The notes: generated from the letters alone by a model not told the origin. 64,000 bases of DNA from JAWPMT01 sp965267435 (GCA_965267435.1 OZ253960.1:6510001-6574000); one strand, 5' to 3'. Numbered from the stretch's first letter, positions 39,898 through 49,891 are shown. Program-made: numbers and translations.

Positions 39898-42624
39898 ATG
39901 ATGTGGACCATGAGCAGACTACTCCTGATGTTTTCTTTTCTGATACTTCTCTTACGGGGTTATAGCCAGGAATCTGGCATCAAAGTGAAGGGCTCTTTTA
40001 TGGGTAAGACCCGGCACATGGTTCTCAATGAGCTTGGCCAGACCTACGGCTTCGAGGTGGATTACGATCCGGAGCAACTGGAAGACACCCTCATGAAGCC
40101 CATGTTTCTTCTGGACACGCCTATTGAGGAAGTGATCGACCGATTGCTGAAAGACACCGATTTCCACTATGCCTTGGGGGAGGGCAAGCTGATTCTTAGA
40201 CCCACGAGTGAAGAGATCCAATTGATTTTTACACCACAGCTGACAGACTTCACATTGAAAGGTCTGTTAATGGATCAGAATTCGGGAGAAGCGCTGCCTT
40301 TTGCAACTATCCGAGTTAAGGGCACTGAACATGGCGCTACGTCGAATGTTGACGGGTATTTTACGCTCCTTCATGTGCCGACAGACACGTCCACGCTAGT
40401 GGTTTCCTACATTGGCTATAGGAGACGGGAATTCAAACTCACGCCCAATCATGTCGCTAGCGGCCAAAGGGTGGAAATAGGTATGGAGTCAGCAGTCACC
40501 GAACTAGAGAGTGTGACAATCAGCGATCGTAAGGAGCACATGGTCAAACTCAATGATAAAATAAGCGCTGTCTCTATTTCACCAGCGCAACTCTCCGCAT
40601 TGCCCAGTCTTGGTGAAAAGGATATTTTTCGTTCCTTGCAACTGCTACCGGGGGTCAGCGGCACGAATGAAACTTCATCCGGCCTGTATGTTAGGGGAGG
40701 TACACCCGACCAAAACCTCATACTCTTTGATGGGTTCACTGTTTATCATGTCGATCATTTTTATGGTTTTTTTAGTGCTTTCAATGCCAATGCTGTAAAA
40801 GACATTCAGCTTTTCAAAGGGGGATTTGAGGCCAAATATGGGGGAAGATTGTCCTCTGTCGTAGACCTTACCGGAAAGACAGGCAACTCGAACGAAGTCT
40901 CGGGTAATGTGGGAGTGAGTGCAATCAGTGTGAATGGTTCCCTGGAAGTGCCATTCGACGAGGGTAGGGGAAACATATTCCTCGCCGGTAGAAGGTCGTA
41001 CACAGATGTGATCCAAAGTGGACTGTACAATGACATTTTCGATCTCTATAACGACAGCAACAACAACACTACTCCACAAAATGCCCCGGGTGGTGGTCGT
41101 GGTGGCTTCCGTGGAGGAGGGGGGAGGTTTGGCCAAATAGAAAACGAGCCTTCCTTTTACTTCTACGATCTTAACACGAAGATCTCTTATCGACCGACTG
41201 ATCAGGACGTCGTGTCCTTCTCACTTTACAACGGCAAGGACAACCTGGACAATAGCAACGAAGTCAATTCCGCGCAGCTGGGCTTCGACACTGGCAATGG
41301 CCCCAATTTCAACAATGCTACGACGGACATCAATAGTTGGGGCAACTGGGGTAGCAGCTTCCGGTGGGGGCGACAATGGAATGACCGATTGTATTCCAAT
41401 ACGATCGTTTCCTATTCGAAGTATTTTACCGATCGCGATCGTTTCTCTACGACCGAGATCACCCGGGAGGACAGCACTTTCGCCATTCGAAATGGCACTA
41501 TCGAGGACAACAATGTCAATGACTTCACCGCAAAAACCGATCTGGAGTGGCTGGCAACGTCGAAGCATACTGTTGGGTTGGGGATACAGTATACTTACAA
41601 CGACGTCAGTTATCTTCAGACCAGGAATGATACCCTGACTGTGCTCGACCGGCAGGACCAGGGGGCCACGACATCGGCCTATCTGCAGGATTCGTGGTCG
41701 CCCACCGATCGACTGACGGTGAATGCTGGTTTGCGACTGGTCAATTTCAGCAAGGCCGATCGCGCTGTATATTTTGAACCGCGACTATCAGCTTCCTACA
41801 ATCTCACGAATGGCCTAAAGTTGAAGGCTGCCTGGGGTCAGTACAATCAATTTGTCACCCGTGTGGTGCGAGAGGACGTGTCGCAAGGAAGTAGGGATTT
41901 TTGGTTGTTGGCCAATGAAGATCTCAATCCTCCGAGCAGTGCCACACATTACATTGCTGGCCTGAGTTATGAGACTGAGCAGTTCTTGTTCGATGTGGAG
42001 TTGTACCGCAAAAACATGGACGGTCTTTCTGAGTACACCTTGCGATTCGCCAATAACTTCCGACAAAGCTCCATCGATGAGCTATTCTTTCAGGGCACCG
42101 GATATGCCCAAGGTGTGGAGTTCCTTGTGCAGAAGAAGTTTGGCAAGTATACGGGTTGGTTGGCCTACACTTTGAGCGAAGTGATCCATGATTTTCCGGG
42201 CATTTCTGATGAGCCTTATCCGGCGCTCCACGATCAAACTCATGAATTCAAAACGGTCAATAGTCTCCGGTTGGGACGTTGGACGCTTGCAGGTACATGG
42301 GTGTTTGCGACAGGAAACCCCTACACCGCGCCCATCGGGGGATACGAGTTGACGCTCCTGGATGGCGCGTCTACATCCTATATTTCCGTGGGTGAAAAGA
42401 ATGGCTTCCGCCTTCCCAACTACCACCGCCTCGATGTATCTGCCAACTATACGCTGAAGCTCGGCAAGAAAGCAACGGCTGATGCCGGCATCTCCGTTTT
42501 CAATCTGTATGACCGCAGCAATATTTGGTACAAGACCTTTGAAGTGATTGAAAACGATGTGGTCACTACCGATGTGACGACCATTGGATTTACTCCCAAT
42601 ATCTTCTTCAACCTAAAATTTTAG
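39898..42624 (+). CDS. TonB-dependent receptor with STN and CarboxypepD-regulatory-like domains
   Basis: 908 residues: signal peptide ending near GYSQ, an STN domain (about 25-105, LNELGQTYGFEVDYDPEQL, FLLDTPIEEVIDRLL), a CarboxypepD-reg-like domain (about 115-200, DQNSGEALPFATIRVKGTE), a plug with LPSLGEKDIFRSLQLLPGVS and LYVRGGTPDQNLILFDGF, then a 22-strand-type barrel ending in Phe. The STN domain suggests signalling or extra TonB contact. A glycine-rich extracellular stretch (GGGRGGFRGGGGRFG) lies near residue 400. The DUF4249 lipoprotein gene follows after 6 bases and probably covers the barrel as a surface partner. Substrate unknown. Confidence 0.93.
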   Translation: MMWTMSRLLLMFSFLILLLRGYSQESGIKVKGSFMGKTRHMVLNELGQTYGFEVDYDPEQLEDTLMKPMFLLDTPIEEVIDRLLKDTDFHYALGEGKLILRPTSEEIQLIFTPQLTDFTLKGLLMDQNSGEALPFATIRVKGTEHGATSNVDGYFTLLHVPTDTSTLVVSYIGYRRREFKLTPNHVASGQRVEIGMESAVTELESVTISDRKEHMVKLNDKISAVSISPAQLSALPSLGEKDIFRSLQLLPGVSGTNETSSGLYVRGGTPDQNLILFDGFTVYHVDHFYGFFSAFNANAVKDIQLFKGGFEAKYGGRLSSVVDLTGKTGNSNEVSGNVGVSAISVNGSLEVPFDEGRGNIFLAGRRSYTDVIQSGLYNDIFDLYNDSNNNTTPQNAPGGGRGGFRGGGGRFGQIENEPSFYFYDLNTKISYRPTDQDVVSFSLYNGKDNLDNSNEVNSAQLGFDTGNGPNFNNATTDINSWGNWGSSFRWGRQWNDRLYSNTIVSYSKYFTDRDRFSTTEITREDSTFAIRNGTIEDNNVNDFTAKTDLEWLATSKHTVGLGIQYTYNDVSYLQTRNDTLTVLDRQDQGATTSAYLQDSWSPTDRLTVNAGLRLVNFSKADRAVYFEPRLSASYNLTNGLKLKAAWGQYNQFVTRVVREDVSQGSRDFWLLANEDLNPPSSATHYIAGLSYETEQFLFDVELYRKNMDGLSEYTLRFANNFRQSSIDELFFQGTGYAQGVEFLVQKKFGKYTGWLAYTLSEVIHDFPGISDEPYPALHDQTHEFKTVNSLRLGRWTLAGTWVFATGNPYTAPIGGYELTLLDGASTSYISVGEKNGFRLPNYHRLDVSANYTLKLGKKATADAGISVFNLYDRSNIWYKTFEVIENDVVTTDVTTIGFTPNIFFNLKF

Positions 42625-42630
42625 GGCAAA

Positions 42631-43443
42631 ATGACGCGACTGAGAGTGATAGTGTTGCTAGCGCTGACTGCAGCGTGCAATAGTGAGACGATTGATCCCG
42701 AGGAGGCTACAAGGCTCGTAGTCGAGGGCTTTTTGTATACTGATCAGGCAGTTGAGGGCTTGAAAGTAAGCCAGCTCATCCCCTTCAACGCCGAGGAAGG
42801 ATCCAGCTATGCCATCGATGATGCGGAGGTCGAAATCGCCGTGGCCAATGAGGTCTTCACACTCGAACCGCGCCGTGATGGCACAGGTATTTACGATTAC
42901 CTGGGAACTGGCTTGGGGATTCAAGAGGGTGTCACCTACCAACTCAGTCTAAGGTACGAGAGCGAGTTTGTCGAAGCGACAACAACGGTCCCTCCGGCCC
43001 CTCGAGGCATCGCTATTTCAGAGGAGATCATTGAGATGCCCCCAATCACCAATTTTCAGGACTTGAGAAACCTCAGGGAACAGGAACCGATAGACGTCAC
43101 GTGGGATAATGCAGCTGGCGATTATTACTACGTGCTCGTAGAGAACATCGAAGTCAATCCAGAGGAAATCAACCAGTTAGAATTTGGTGGCCGGCCGAAC
43201 TTCGCGTTGATCACACAGCCGACGACCCTCGACAACTATAGAGTGAGACCCAATGATATGACGCAATATGGCATCTACCGAGTGGTTGTCTACCGCGTCA
43301 ATCAGGAATACGTAGATCTATACGAAACTTCAGAGCCTGACTCACGCAACCTGACGGAGCCGCTGACTAACGTTGAGAACGGGCTTGGGATTTTCACATC
43401 CTTCAACTCGGACACCATCTATTTCGAGATTGTGAAACCTTGA
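42631..43443 (+). CDS. DUF4249 family lipoprotein, partner of the upstream receptor
   Basis: 270 residues with a short lipoprotein signal (LLALTAACN). The mature part has the DUF4249 pattern: LVVEGFLYTDQ, GTGIYDYLGTGLGIQEGVTYQLSL, VEATTTVPPAP, then a beta-rich C-terminus with YGIYRVVVYRVNQEYVDLYE. DUF4249 proteins are regularly encoded directly after TonB receptors in Bacteroidota and are thought to sit on the outer surface. Six bases separate it from the receptor gene. Confidence 0.85.
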   Translation: MTRLRVIVLLALTAACNSETIDPEEATRLVVEGFLYTDQAVEGLKVSQLIPFNAEEGSSYAIDDAEVEIAVANEVFTLEPRRDGTGIYDYLGTGLGIQEGVTYQLSLRYESEFVEATTTVPPAPRGIAISEEIIEMPPITNFQDLRNLREQEPIDVTWDNAAGDYYYVLVENIEVNPEEINQLEFGGRPNFALITQPTTLDNYRVRPNDMTQYGIYRVVVYRVNQEYVDLYETSEPDSRNLTEPLTNVENGLGIFTSFNSDTIYFEIVKP

Positions 43444-43541
43444 AGGGCATTTTTCACAGCCGTCACCAGCATTTATAGTTCAAATTCTCTTCAACATTGG
43501 TAGATAATTTTACAACCTTAATTGAGGATTCTGGTTGTTAA

Positions 43542-43553
43542 GTTGATATCAAC
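43542..43553. promoter_or_regulatory. Perfect palindrome GTTGATATCAAC
   Basis: A 12-bp self-complementary sequence about 50 bases before the small periplasmic protein gene at 43604. It may be an operator of a dimeric regulator. No second copy was noticed in the window. Confidence 0.3.
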
Positions 43554-43603
43554 GACCCCCAACCACAGCAGTCCGTAGAAAGTTGTAGAAGAAGTTTGAT
43601 GCT

Positions 43604-44011
43604 ATGAAAAAGTATTTGTCCCTCCTTATGTTCTCAATGGTTAGTCTGATTTTGGTCCAGGGAGTCACCGCCCAAAGAGGCTTTGATCCAAAGGCCATGG
43701 CTGCCCGCGAGAAAGCGATGCTTTACAAGAAAGCGGAAGGATTGTCCGACGATCAGAAGCTGTTGATCGAAGGAATCTATGAGGAGTATGCGCTGAGTGT
43801 TGAGGAAATTAGGGATGAGGTCCGAAAGACCAGAAACTGGCAGGAATTTCGTCCAAAGATGATGGCCTTGAGGGAAGAGAAAACCCTTCTGATGAAAGAT
43901 CTGCTGAATGACCAGCAGTATGCAGTGTACGCGGACATGATGGATGATCAGGAGAAGCAAATGCAACAGCGCCAACAGCAGCGCCAGCCACCTACTCAAG
44001 ATCCTAACTAA
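43604..44011 (+). CDS. Small periplasmic Spy/CpxP-like helical protein
   Basis: 135 residues with signal peptide (YLSLLMFSMVSLILVQGVTAQ). The mature chain is entirely helical and charged: AAREKAMLYKKAEGLSDDQ, EEYALSVEEIRDEVRK, PKMMALREEKTLLMKDLLNDQQYAVYADMMDD, then a Gln-rich tail. The two helical repeats with L-x-x-x-Q type ends resemble the Spy/LTXXQ chaperone family, a class often placed beside envelope genes in Bacteroidota. It precedes the second receptor gene by 26 bases and is probably cotranscribed with it. Confidence 0.65.
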   Translation: MKKYLSLLMFSMVSLILVQGVTAQRGFDPKAMAAREKAMLYKKAEGLSDDQKLLIEGIYEEYALSVEEIRDEVRKTRNWQEFRPKMMALREEKTLLMKDLLNDQQYAVYADMMDDQEKQMQQRQQQRQPPTQDPN

Positions 44012-44037
44012 GTAGGTTCTCGCACTACGTCACCAAT

Positions 44038-46779
44038 TTGAAAATCACACAAATTCACCACACGTTGAAAAAGCTTTCGCTGATATTGCCCCTCCTGATG
44101 TTGATGGGAATGTCTTTTGCGCAAACGCAAAATCTGGCAATCTCTGGCCGCCTTGCCGATTCTGAGGACGGTTCTCCGGTAATTGGAGCGGTTGTTATGA
44201 TGATAAGCATCAAAGACAGTACGGATGTCTATGGTGCCACCACCGGCACCGATGGGCGATTTGTTGTAAAAGATCTACCAAGGAGTTTTTATCGCCTGAA
44301 GACGCGTAGCCTCGGCTACAAAGAATTTACTCGTGTCTTTCGGGTGACAACATCCGCCGATATTGGGAACATCACGCTGGCTCCTGACGCAAAGCTTCTG
44401 GATGAGATAGAGGTGGAGGCCGAAGTGATCCCGGTTGAGAATCGAGGGGATACGACATTGTACAATGCAGATGCCTTCAAGGTCAATCCTGACGCTTCGG
44501 CTGCTGATCTCGTAGCTAAGATGCCTGGTATCCGGATAACAGATCAAGGGGTCGAAGCTCAAGGCGAGGCTGTGCAGCAGGTGCTCCTCGATGGCAAACG
44601 TTTCTTTGGCCAGGATCCTCTGCTGGCATTGAATACTATACCGGCTGAGGTCGTGAACAAAGTGGAGGTATTTGACCAGCAAAGTGAGCGTGCTCAAATT
44701 ACTGGGGTCGATGACGGCAACACCACGAAGACCATGAATGTCGTCACCAAAGAAGGAAAGCGAGAAGGCATGTTTGGTAAATTCCAGGCCGGCTATGGTA
44801 CTGATGAGCGCCACAAGGTCGAGGGTAGCTTCAACCAGAGAAGCGGGGATAAGCAATTCACAATTCTCGGCATGACCAACAATGTCAATCAACGTTCCTT
44901 TACCGATAGCGATATCCTGGGTGCTGGCGGCAGTCGGCGTGGACGCTTTTTCGGCAACAGTGGTAGTAATACGCAGCAGACGGGTATCACCCTGACAGAG
45001 TCCGTGGGGGCTAATTTTTCTGATGACTGGGGCAAAAAGGGCAAGATCGAGACGAGCTACTTCTTTGATAAGTCGAATTTTGAAAACGTCGAGGAGACCA
45101 GCAGGGAAACCTTCTTTGATCAGGGTACACAGATCTATGAAGAGGTCAATCGCACGGAGCGCGATAACGTGAATCATCGTCTCAATATGAGATTGGAATA
45201 CAACTTTTCAGATCGGACATCGCTGGTGTTCCGTCCACGGGTGTCCATTCAGGACAATGAACGGCAGACGCTTACTAGCGGTGAAACCTCCGTAGCTGAG
45301 CTCCCGATAGGGGAGACGATCAATAATTTCACTTCGGAGAGCAATGGGTATTCAATTGGCGGTGAGGTATTGCTTCGACATAAACTCAACGATATCGGGA
45401 GAGCTATCCTCGTGGAGTTTGAACCAACGATGAATGACTTTGATTACGAGAATGTCTATGATGACCAATTGGTGGATTCGACCCTCCTGTACTTTGATGG
45501 CAGCAGCAACTTCACTTACAATACTGAGATAAGCTACCTGGAGCCCATCGGGCTCAAGGGCCAGTTGCAAGTTGAGTATGATTATGTCACGGGGACGCGA
45601 AGGGCCGACAGGGAAACCTACAGTGTCATAGGCGCCGACGAAGACAGGATATTGCAGGAGTCACTGTCCAATAGATTTGCCAGTGATCTTATCCAGCATC
45701 GACCTGGTGTCTCTTTCTCCCATAGGGGAGTTCAAAACTTCTTCCGGGCACAGCTGGAGTTTGAGAACACCACCTACAGCGCCGATCAGTCCTTTCCAGG
45801 TGAGTCCACGGGCACGAAGAACTTCAATGTAGTACTACCAACTGTCATGTCCCGCCTGCAGTTGGGGAGCGAGACTTCGATGTTCTTCCGATATGCTGCC
45901 AATACGCAGCAGCCGTCTGCAGGGCAATTGCAGGAGCTGGTGGACAACAGTAACCCACTATTTTTCTCCACGGGAAACTCTGACCTCGATCAGAGCTATA
46001 CACATTCGTTTTTCGCCCGGATTTCGTCGAGCAACGCCGATAAGAATAGCTCATGGTCCAATTTTGTTTTGATGCGTAATACCTCCGACTATGTGACCAA
46101 TGGTACTTTCTTGTTTGCCAGGGATACTACCTTGTCAAATGGCGTTGTGTTACCTAGAGGTACGCAGCTCTCCCGTCCTGTCAACCTCGACGGCTTCTGG
46201 ACCGCGACGAATAAGACCAGCTATAGCTTCATGGTTCCGAAGCTCAAGATGAATATGAACTACGACCTGGCGTTTGCCTACAATCGTCGTCCAGGATTGG
46301 CAAACAATGTCGAGAACGTGTCCAATACCTTCTCCATTATACCGGGAGCGTCCATCAACAGTAACATCAGCGAGAACGTGGATTACACCATTGGTTATAC
46401 CGCAAATTTCAACCGAGTTACCAATTCGATCCAGGAGCGGCAAGAGAGCCAGTATCTTACGCATGTCGTCAGCGGCAAGCTCAACCTGATCTTCTTGCAG
46501 GGCACCGTATTCCGTACTGATTTTAGCTATCAGATTTACGATGGTATTTCAGGTGACTTCGACACACAGTACTTCCTGTGGAATATGTCCATTGCCCGCA
46601 AGTTCCTGAAGAATGACCTGGCCGAGATTGCTTTGACGGTCTTTGACCTCCTGGATCAGAATACGGGACTGACGCAAAACGTCACTTCAAACTTTGTGGA
46701 AGAAAGTCGGTCGCTGGTACTGAAGCAGTACTTTATGCTTTCTGTGACTTACAACCTGAGGAAATTCAAGAGCAACTAA
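44038..46779 (+). CDS. TonB-receptor-like outer-membrane beta-barrel protein (OMP_b-brl_3 type)
   Basis: 913 residues. Start is a TTG, either at 44038 or 44065; both lead into the signal peptide KLSLILPLLMLMGMSFAQ. A CarboxypepD-reg-like domain (LAISGRLADSEDGSPVIGAVVMM, DGRFVVKDLPRSFYRLK) spans about 35-115, a plug-like region follows (DLVAKMPGIRITDQGVEAQGE, VQQVLLDGKRFFGQDPLLAL), then a long barrel with the GAGGSRRGRFFGNSGSN turn. No clear TonB box was seen and the plug is of the divergent type found in this Bacteroidota family. It may export or import peptides or remodel the envelope; ligand unknown. Confidence 0.87.
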   Translation: MKITQIHHTLKKLSLILPLLMLMGMSFAQTQNLAISGRLADSEDGSPVIGAVVMMISIKDSTDVYGATTGTDGRFVVKDLPRSFYRLKTRSLGYKEFTRVFRVTTSADIGNITLAPDAKLLDEIEVEAEVIPVENRGDTTLYNADAFKVNPDASAADLVAKMPGIRITDQGVEAQGEAVQQVLLDGKRFFGQDPLLALNTIPAEVVNKVEVFDQQSERAQITGVDDGNTTKTMNVVTKEGKREGMFGKFQAGYGTDERHKVEGSFNQRSGDKQFTILGMTNNVNQRSFTDSDILGAGGSRRGRFFGNSGSNTQQTGITLTESVGANFSDDWGKKGKIETSYFFDKSNFENVEETSRETFFDQGTQIYEEVNRTERDNVNHRLNMRLEYNFSDRTSLVFRPRVSIQDNERQTLTSGETSVAELPIGETINNFTSESNGYSIGGEVLLRHKLNDIGRAILVEFEPTMNDFDYENVYDDQLVDSTLLYFDGSSNFTYNTEISYLEPIGLKGQLQVEYDYVTGTRRADRETYSVIGADEDRILQESLSNRFASDLIQHRPGVSFSHRGVQNFFRAQLEFENTTYSADQSFPGESTGTKNFNVVLPTVMSRLQLGSETSMFFRYAANTQQPSAGQLQELVDNSNPLFFSTGNSDLDQSYTHSFFARISSSNADKNSSWSNFVLMRNTSDYVTNGTFLFARDTTLSNGVVLPRGTQLSRPVNLDGFWTATNKTSYSFMVPKLKMNMNYDLAFAYNRRPGLANNVENVSNTFSIIPGASINSNISENVDYTIGYTANFNRVTNSIQERQESQYLTHVVSGKLNLIFLQGTVFRTDFSYQIYDGISGDFDTQYFLWNMSIARKFLKNDLAEIALTVFDLLDQNTGLTQNVTSNFVEESRSLVLKQYFMLSVTYNLRKFKSN

Positions 46780-46802
46780 TCCTTCTTAGAAGATAAGAAA
46801 TG

Positions 46803-46834
46803 AAGGCGCAGGTATTGTTGCTTGCGCCTTTTGT
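46803..46834 (+). terminator. Terminator after the second receptor gene
   Basis: AAGGCGCA/TGCGCCTT (46803-46810 with 46823-46830) gives an 8-bp stem with a 12-base loop, followed by TTGTATTT. Placed 24 bases after the receptor stop and before the convergent NTF2-like gene. Confidence 0.75.
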
Positions 46835-46852
46835 ATTTCTACTCACTTGCCG

Positions 46853-47263
46853 TCACACCGCTGAAGCAACACCCATCGCTTCGTGCTGTGCCACTGTATC
46901 CGTGTACTGCTGAAACTTCACGATCTTTCCGTCTCGCACAGTCCACACGTGGCAAAAGTGACTATCAATGGACTTGCCGGTTTCCTTGAATGTGCCGGTA
47001 TAGCGTCCTTCTACGACCACCGTATTTCCCGCATCGTGCCAGATCGAAGGAGTCGCCGCAAAGCCATCCCACTCTCCACCGAGGCGAACAAAGAGTTTGT
47101 TCAATATATCCTCAGGTCCGACGAAAGGTTCTCCGTCTGGAGCATAGGCATTGTTTTCAGCTTCGTGCCATTGGACGTTCGGGTCCATTAGACTGAGGAC
47201 TTTTGGGATGTCTCCCTGGCCGAAGGCTTCATAAGCGGTTCTGATAAGATCAATGCTGTTCAT
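46853..47263 (-). CDS. NTF2-like/SnoaL-like small protein
   Basis: 136 residues from the internal ATG at 47263, which gives the normal family start MNSIDLIRTAYEAFGQGD; the open frame extends 16 codons further. The SnoaL/NTF2 cone fold is indicated by IPKVLSLMDPNVQWHEAE, FVGPEDILNKLF, VVVEGRYTGTFKETGKSIDSHFCHVWTVRDGKIVKFQQYTDT. Such proteins include ketosteroid isomerase-like enzymes and binding proteins; the reaction cannot be assigned. Monocistronic. Confidence 0.82.
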   Translation of the reverse strand: MNSIDLIRTAYEAFGQGDIPKVLSLMDPNVQWHEAENNAYAPDGEPFVGPEDILNKLFVRLGGEWDGFAATPSIWHDAGNTVVVEGRYTGTFKETGKSIDSHFCHVWTVRDGKIVKFQQYTDTVAQHEAMGVASAV

Positions 47264-47513
47264 TTGGACTGGGATTTTGGTTAAAAAATTTCGCGAAGTA
47301 AAATTGCTCACGTGAATCTTATTTGAAGATAGCCTTTTCAGTTGTCATGCAGTGAAGAAACACAGCAGAATGTCTGGATGTGGTTCGGGCGCTTGAACTA
47401 GCTATTGCCAATAGGGTATCAGGTGACTGGAAACTTGTAAAACAGCACTAAAGCACATTGATTATATGTTTTGATAAGTTGCTTTCACCTCTGTCAACAG
47501 GGCAATACGTCGA

Positions 47514-48182
47514 TTATTCTCCCTCTTTGAGCTCCTCAATTGTCTGATCCAAATCGCGCAATACGTCAGCATACCTTTTGGTATCCAGTTTGACGATAAA
47601 AGGAACAGAAATGAACAACAATACTATAAAGATCGAGAAGTAGGATTCATAGGTGTATGGTCCGTTGAGCGAGAAACTTATGTTCTCAAATCCCCCAATT
47701 TTTATCAATGTCTCTACTTCTATAAATGCCAGAATAGCCATCAGCAATATTGTTCCCATCCTACTCTTTGTTATCGTTTCAAAATACGATTTCGTTTTTG
47801 TTAGTGATTCCTTCAATGTGCCAGTATTGTAAGTGCGTCTCATAAAATTCATATTCCTTTTCAAACTCATCAGGGCATAAATCATGAAGGCTTCAATGAG
47901 ACCTGGTACGACATATGGGGCACCTAGTCCTGAACCGCTTTGTGGAAGTAGTCCTTGGCTATCACGGTAAAAAAGAAATAATACAACAAGTGGGATGAAG
48001 ATCACAACACCTAGATATCGATTGAAATCAAGCCGGTGCTTTCTATCTAGTTTGCTGATGACCCCATTACCTTTTTGGGCGATGATCTCCAAAATATTCT
48101 CTTTGGCCAAGGTCTCTTCGATTACTTCTTCTTTGGCAAGCGTGCTCCATATTCTTTTTAGTTCAGTGGTTCCCATTTTCAA
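47514..48182 (-). CDS. Membrane protein paired with an ECF sigma factor
   Basis: 222 residues. An N-terminal cytoplasmic part of about 50 residues (KRIWSTLAKEEVIEETLAKENILEII) is followed by four membrane segments (about 56-73, 88-105, 140-160, 180-200). Its gene starts inside the end of the ECF sigma gene with a 20-base overlap, the arrangement of sigma/anti-sigma pairs, so it probably binds the sigma factor at the membrane. No classical ZAS zinc motif is visible. An ATG two codons downstream is an alternative start. Confidence 0.7.
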   Translation of the reverse strand: MKMGTTELKRIWSTLAKEEVIEETLAKENILEIIAQKGNGVISKLDRKHRLDFNRYLGVVIFIPLVVLFLFYRDSQGLLPQSGSGLGAPYVVPGLIEAFMIYALMSLKRNMNFMRRTYNTGTLKESLTKTKSYFETITKSRMGTILLMAILAFIEVETLIKIGGFENISFSLNGPYTYESYFSIFIVLLFISVPFIVKLDTKRYADVLRDLDQTIEELKEGE

Positions 48183-48651
48183 ATGACTTTAAAATTTGCA
48201 TTTTGATCCTTTTGATTTTTACTCCTGTGTTACTGACTGACATACCCGTCATCTCAGAGATTTCTTTATAACTATACTCGTCCAGATACAAGACGATGAT
48301 GCCCTTATCAATAGGTGATAGCTTGTCTATAGCGTCATACAATTTTCTCCTATTGCTTTGATTGAGATCATCTCCATCGGATAGATGATCCATTTCGGCC
48401 TCAGATAGCTTTACTTCTTTCGGCTGCAATTTTTCCTTCCGCAGGATGTCAATAGATGCATTGATACAAACCCGATACATCCAGGTTGAAAATTTGGCAG
48501 CGCCATTATAACTGGGGAAGGCCTTCCACAATTGAATAATGAGTTCTTGATGGTAATCCTCTTTTTCGAGCCTGTCTCTGAAGTAGATATTACATATTTT
48601 ATGGACTATTCCCTGATTCTGACATAGCAACTCCGTAAACCTCTCTTCCAT
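48163..48651 (-). CDS. ECF RNA polymerase sigma factor
   Basis: 162 residues with both ECF domains: region 2 (NIYFRDRLEKEDYHQELIIQLWKAFPSYNGAAKFSTWMYRVCINASIDILR) and region 4 (IDKLSPIDKGIIVLYLDEYSYKEISEMTGMSVSNTGVKIKRIKMQI). The linker is short, as usual for the group. It overlaps its probable anti-sigma partner by 20 bases and is divergent from the sialidase-like gene, which may be a target of the pair. Confidence 0.93.
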   Translation of the reverse strand: MEERFTELLCQNQGIVHKICNIYFRDRLEKEDYHQELIIQLWKAFPSYNGAAKFSTWMYRVCINASIDILRKEKLQPKEVKLSEAEMDHLSDGDDLNQSNRRKLYDAIDKLSPIDKGIIVLYLDEYSYKEISEMTGMSVSNTGVKIKRIKMQILKSFENGNH

Positions 48652-48772
48652 GAATTACTCTTTTAATTCTGCCCGATATGACGGAAGACTAAGGCCAGAA
48701 ATTACAAAGTCTGAAAATATTTTATGGTTGGAGACGACTATATTGAAGAGGCAAACCCAAAAGTCACCCAAT

Positions 48773-49828
48773 ATGCCTCTGGTATACTGCTTCCCTTTTT
48801 TCTTTCTCCTGATGACGTTCAGCCTACCGCTAAATGCCCAGGGTGATGTCGATTCTTGGACCGTTGAAGTCCTAGTCGACGAGTTCATCTTCTCCGATCC
48901 ACCCTTTGCGGAGTGCCATGCCTCTTCCGTCGTCGAGCTGTCCGATGGGACATTGATGGCTACCTGGTTTGGTGGTACGCGCGAGAGGAATCCGGACGTC
49001 ACTATTTGGGGGTCTATCAAAACCGATGACGGTTGGAGCGAACCAACAGAGTGGGCAGATGGGATTATCAGTGAATCGGAGCGGTACGCGTGCTGGAACC
49101 CGGTACTGTTCCTGACGAGGAAAAACGAGCTCTTCCTTTTCTACAAGGTTGGACCCTCACCCAGGGAGTGGTGGGGCGAGTACAAGACATCAGCGGACAA
49201 TGGAGCGACATGGTCAGACGTGGTGAAGCTTCCAGATGGCCTCCTGGGGCCAGTCAGAAACAAGCCCATCTACTTGTCGAATGGAAATATACTGAGTGGC
49301 TCGAGTGTTGAGACGAAGAAGACCTGGCATGCACACATGGAGATCTCCGAAGATCATGGTCAAACATGGTCCAGGGTTCAGCTGGACACAACAACTGGCT
49401 ACAAAATCATCCAGCCGACGTTGCTGTCATTGGAAGGTGGAGATATCCTGACCCTCATGAGAAGCAATCAGGGCGTGATTGTCGAGAGCCGCTCATCGGA
49501 TATGGGAAGAACCTGGACTACTCCGGCAAAAGCTTCACTTCCAAATCCCAATTCGGGGATAGATGCCGTCACTTTGAGCAATGGACTGCACCTATTGGTC
49601 TACAATCCACATCCCGGTGGAGGGAGATGGGTAGAGGGCCGGGCAAAGCTCAATGTGGCCATTTCTGATAACGGGACGGACTGGCGCGACATTCATAAGC
49701 TCGAAGATAATGAGGAAGGTGAGTTCAGCTATCCGGCAGTCATCGAATCGAGCGACGGGAGGATACATATCACCTACACACACGACCGTACCAATATTCG
49801 ATATGTAGTGCTGGAGCTAGCACAGTAG
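48773..49828 (+). CDS. Secreted sialidase-superfamily protein with four Asp boxes
   Basis: 351 residues from MPLVYCFPFFFLLMTFSLPLNAQ; the open frame begins 41 codons earlier inside the sigma-factor divergent region and is unlikely. The six-bladed BNR fold is marked by Asp-box repeats SADNGATWSD, SEDHGQTWSR, SSDMGRTWTT and ISDNGTDW. An early FGGTRERNPDV motif supplies the Arg expected in the sialidase active site region. Related Bacteroidota proteins act as exo-sialidases or rhamnogalacturonan-type hydrolases, so the sugar substrate is open. A terminator follows at 49892. Confidence 0.82.
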   Translation: MPLVYCFPFFFLLMTFSLPLNAQGDVDSWTVEVLVDEFIFSDPPFAECHASSVVELSDGTLMATWFGGTRERNPDVTIWGSIKTDDGWSEPTEWADGIISESERYACWNPVLFLTRKNELFLFYKVGPSPREWWGEYKTSADNGATWSDVVKLPDGLLGPVRNKPIYLSNGNILSGSSVETKKTWHAHMEISEDHGQTWSRVQLDTTTGYKIIQPTLLSLEGGDILTLMRSNQGVIVESRSSDMGRTWTTPAKASLPNPNSGIDAVTLSNGLHLLVYNPHPGGGRWVEGRAKLNVAISDNGTDWRDIHKLEDNEEGEFSYPAVIESSDGRIHITYTHDRTNIRYVVLELAQ

Positions 49829-49891
49829 AGCCACAAATAAATCATCAGGGATAGCAGGTTTCAGACGAGCTCAATTCTCCATTAAAACAAG

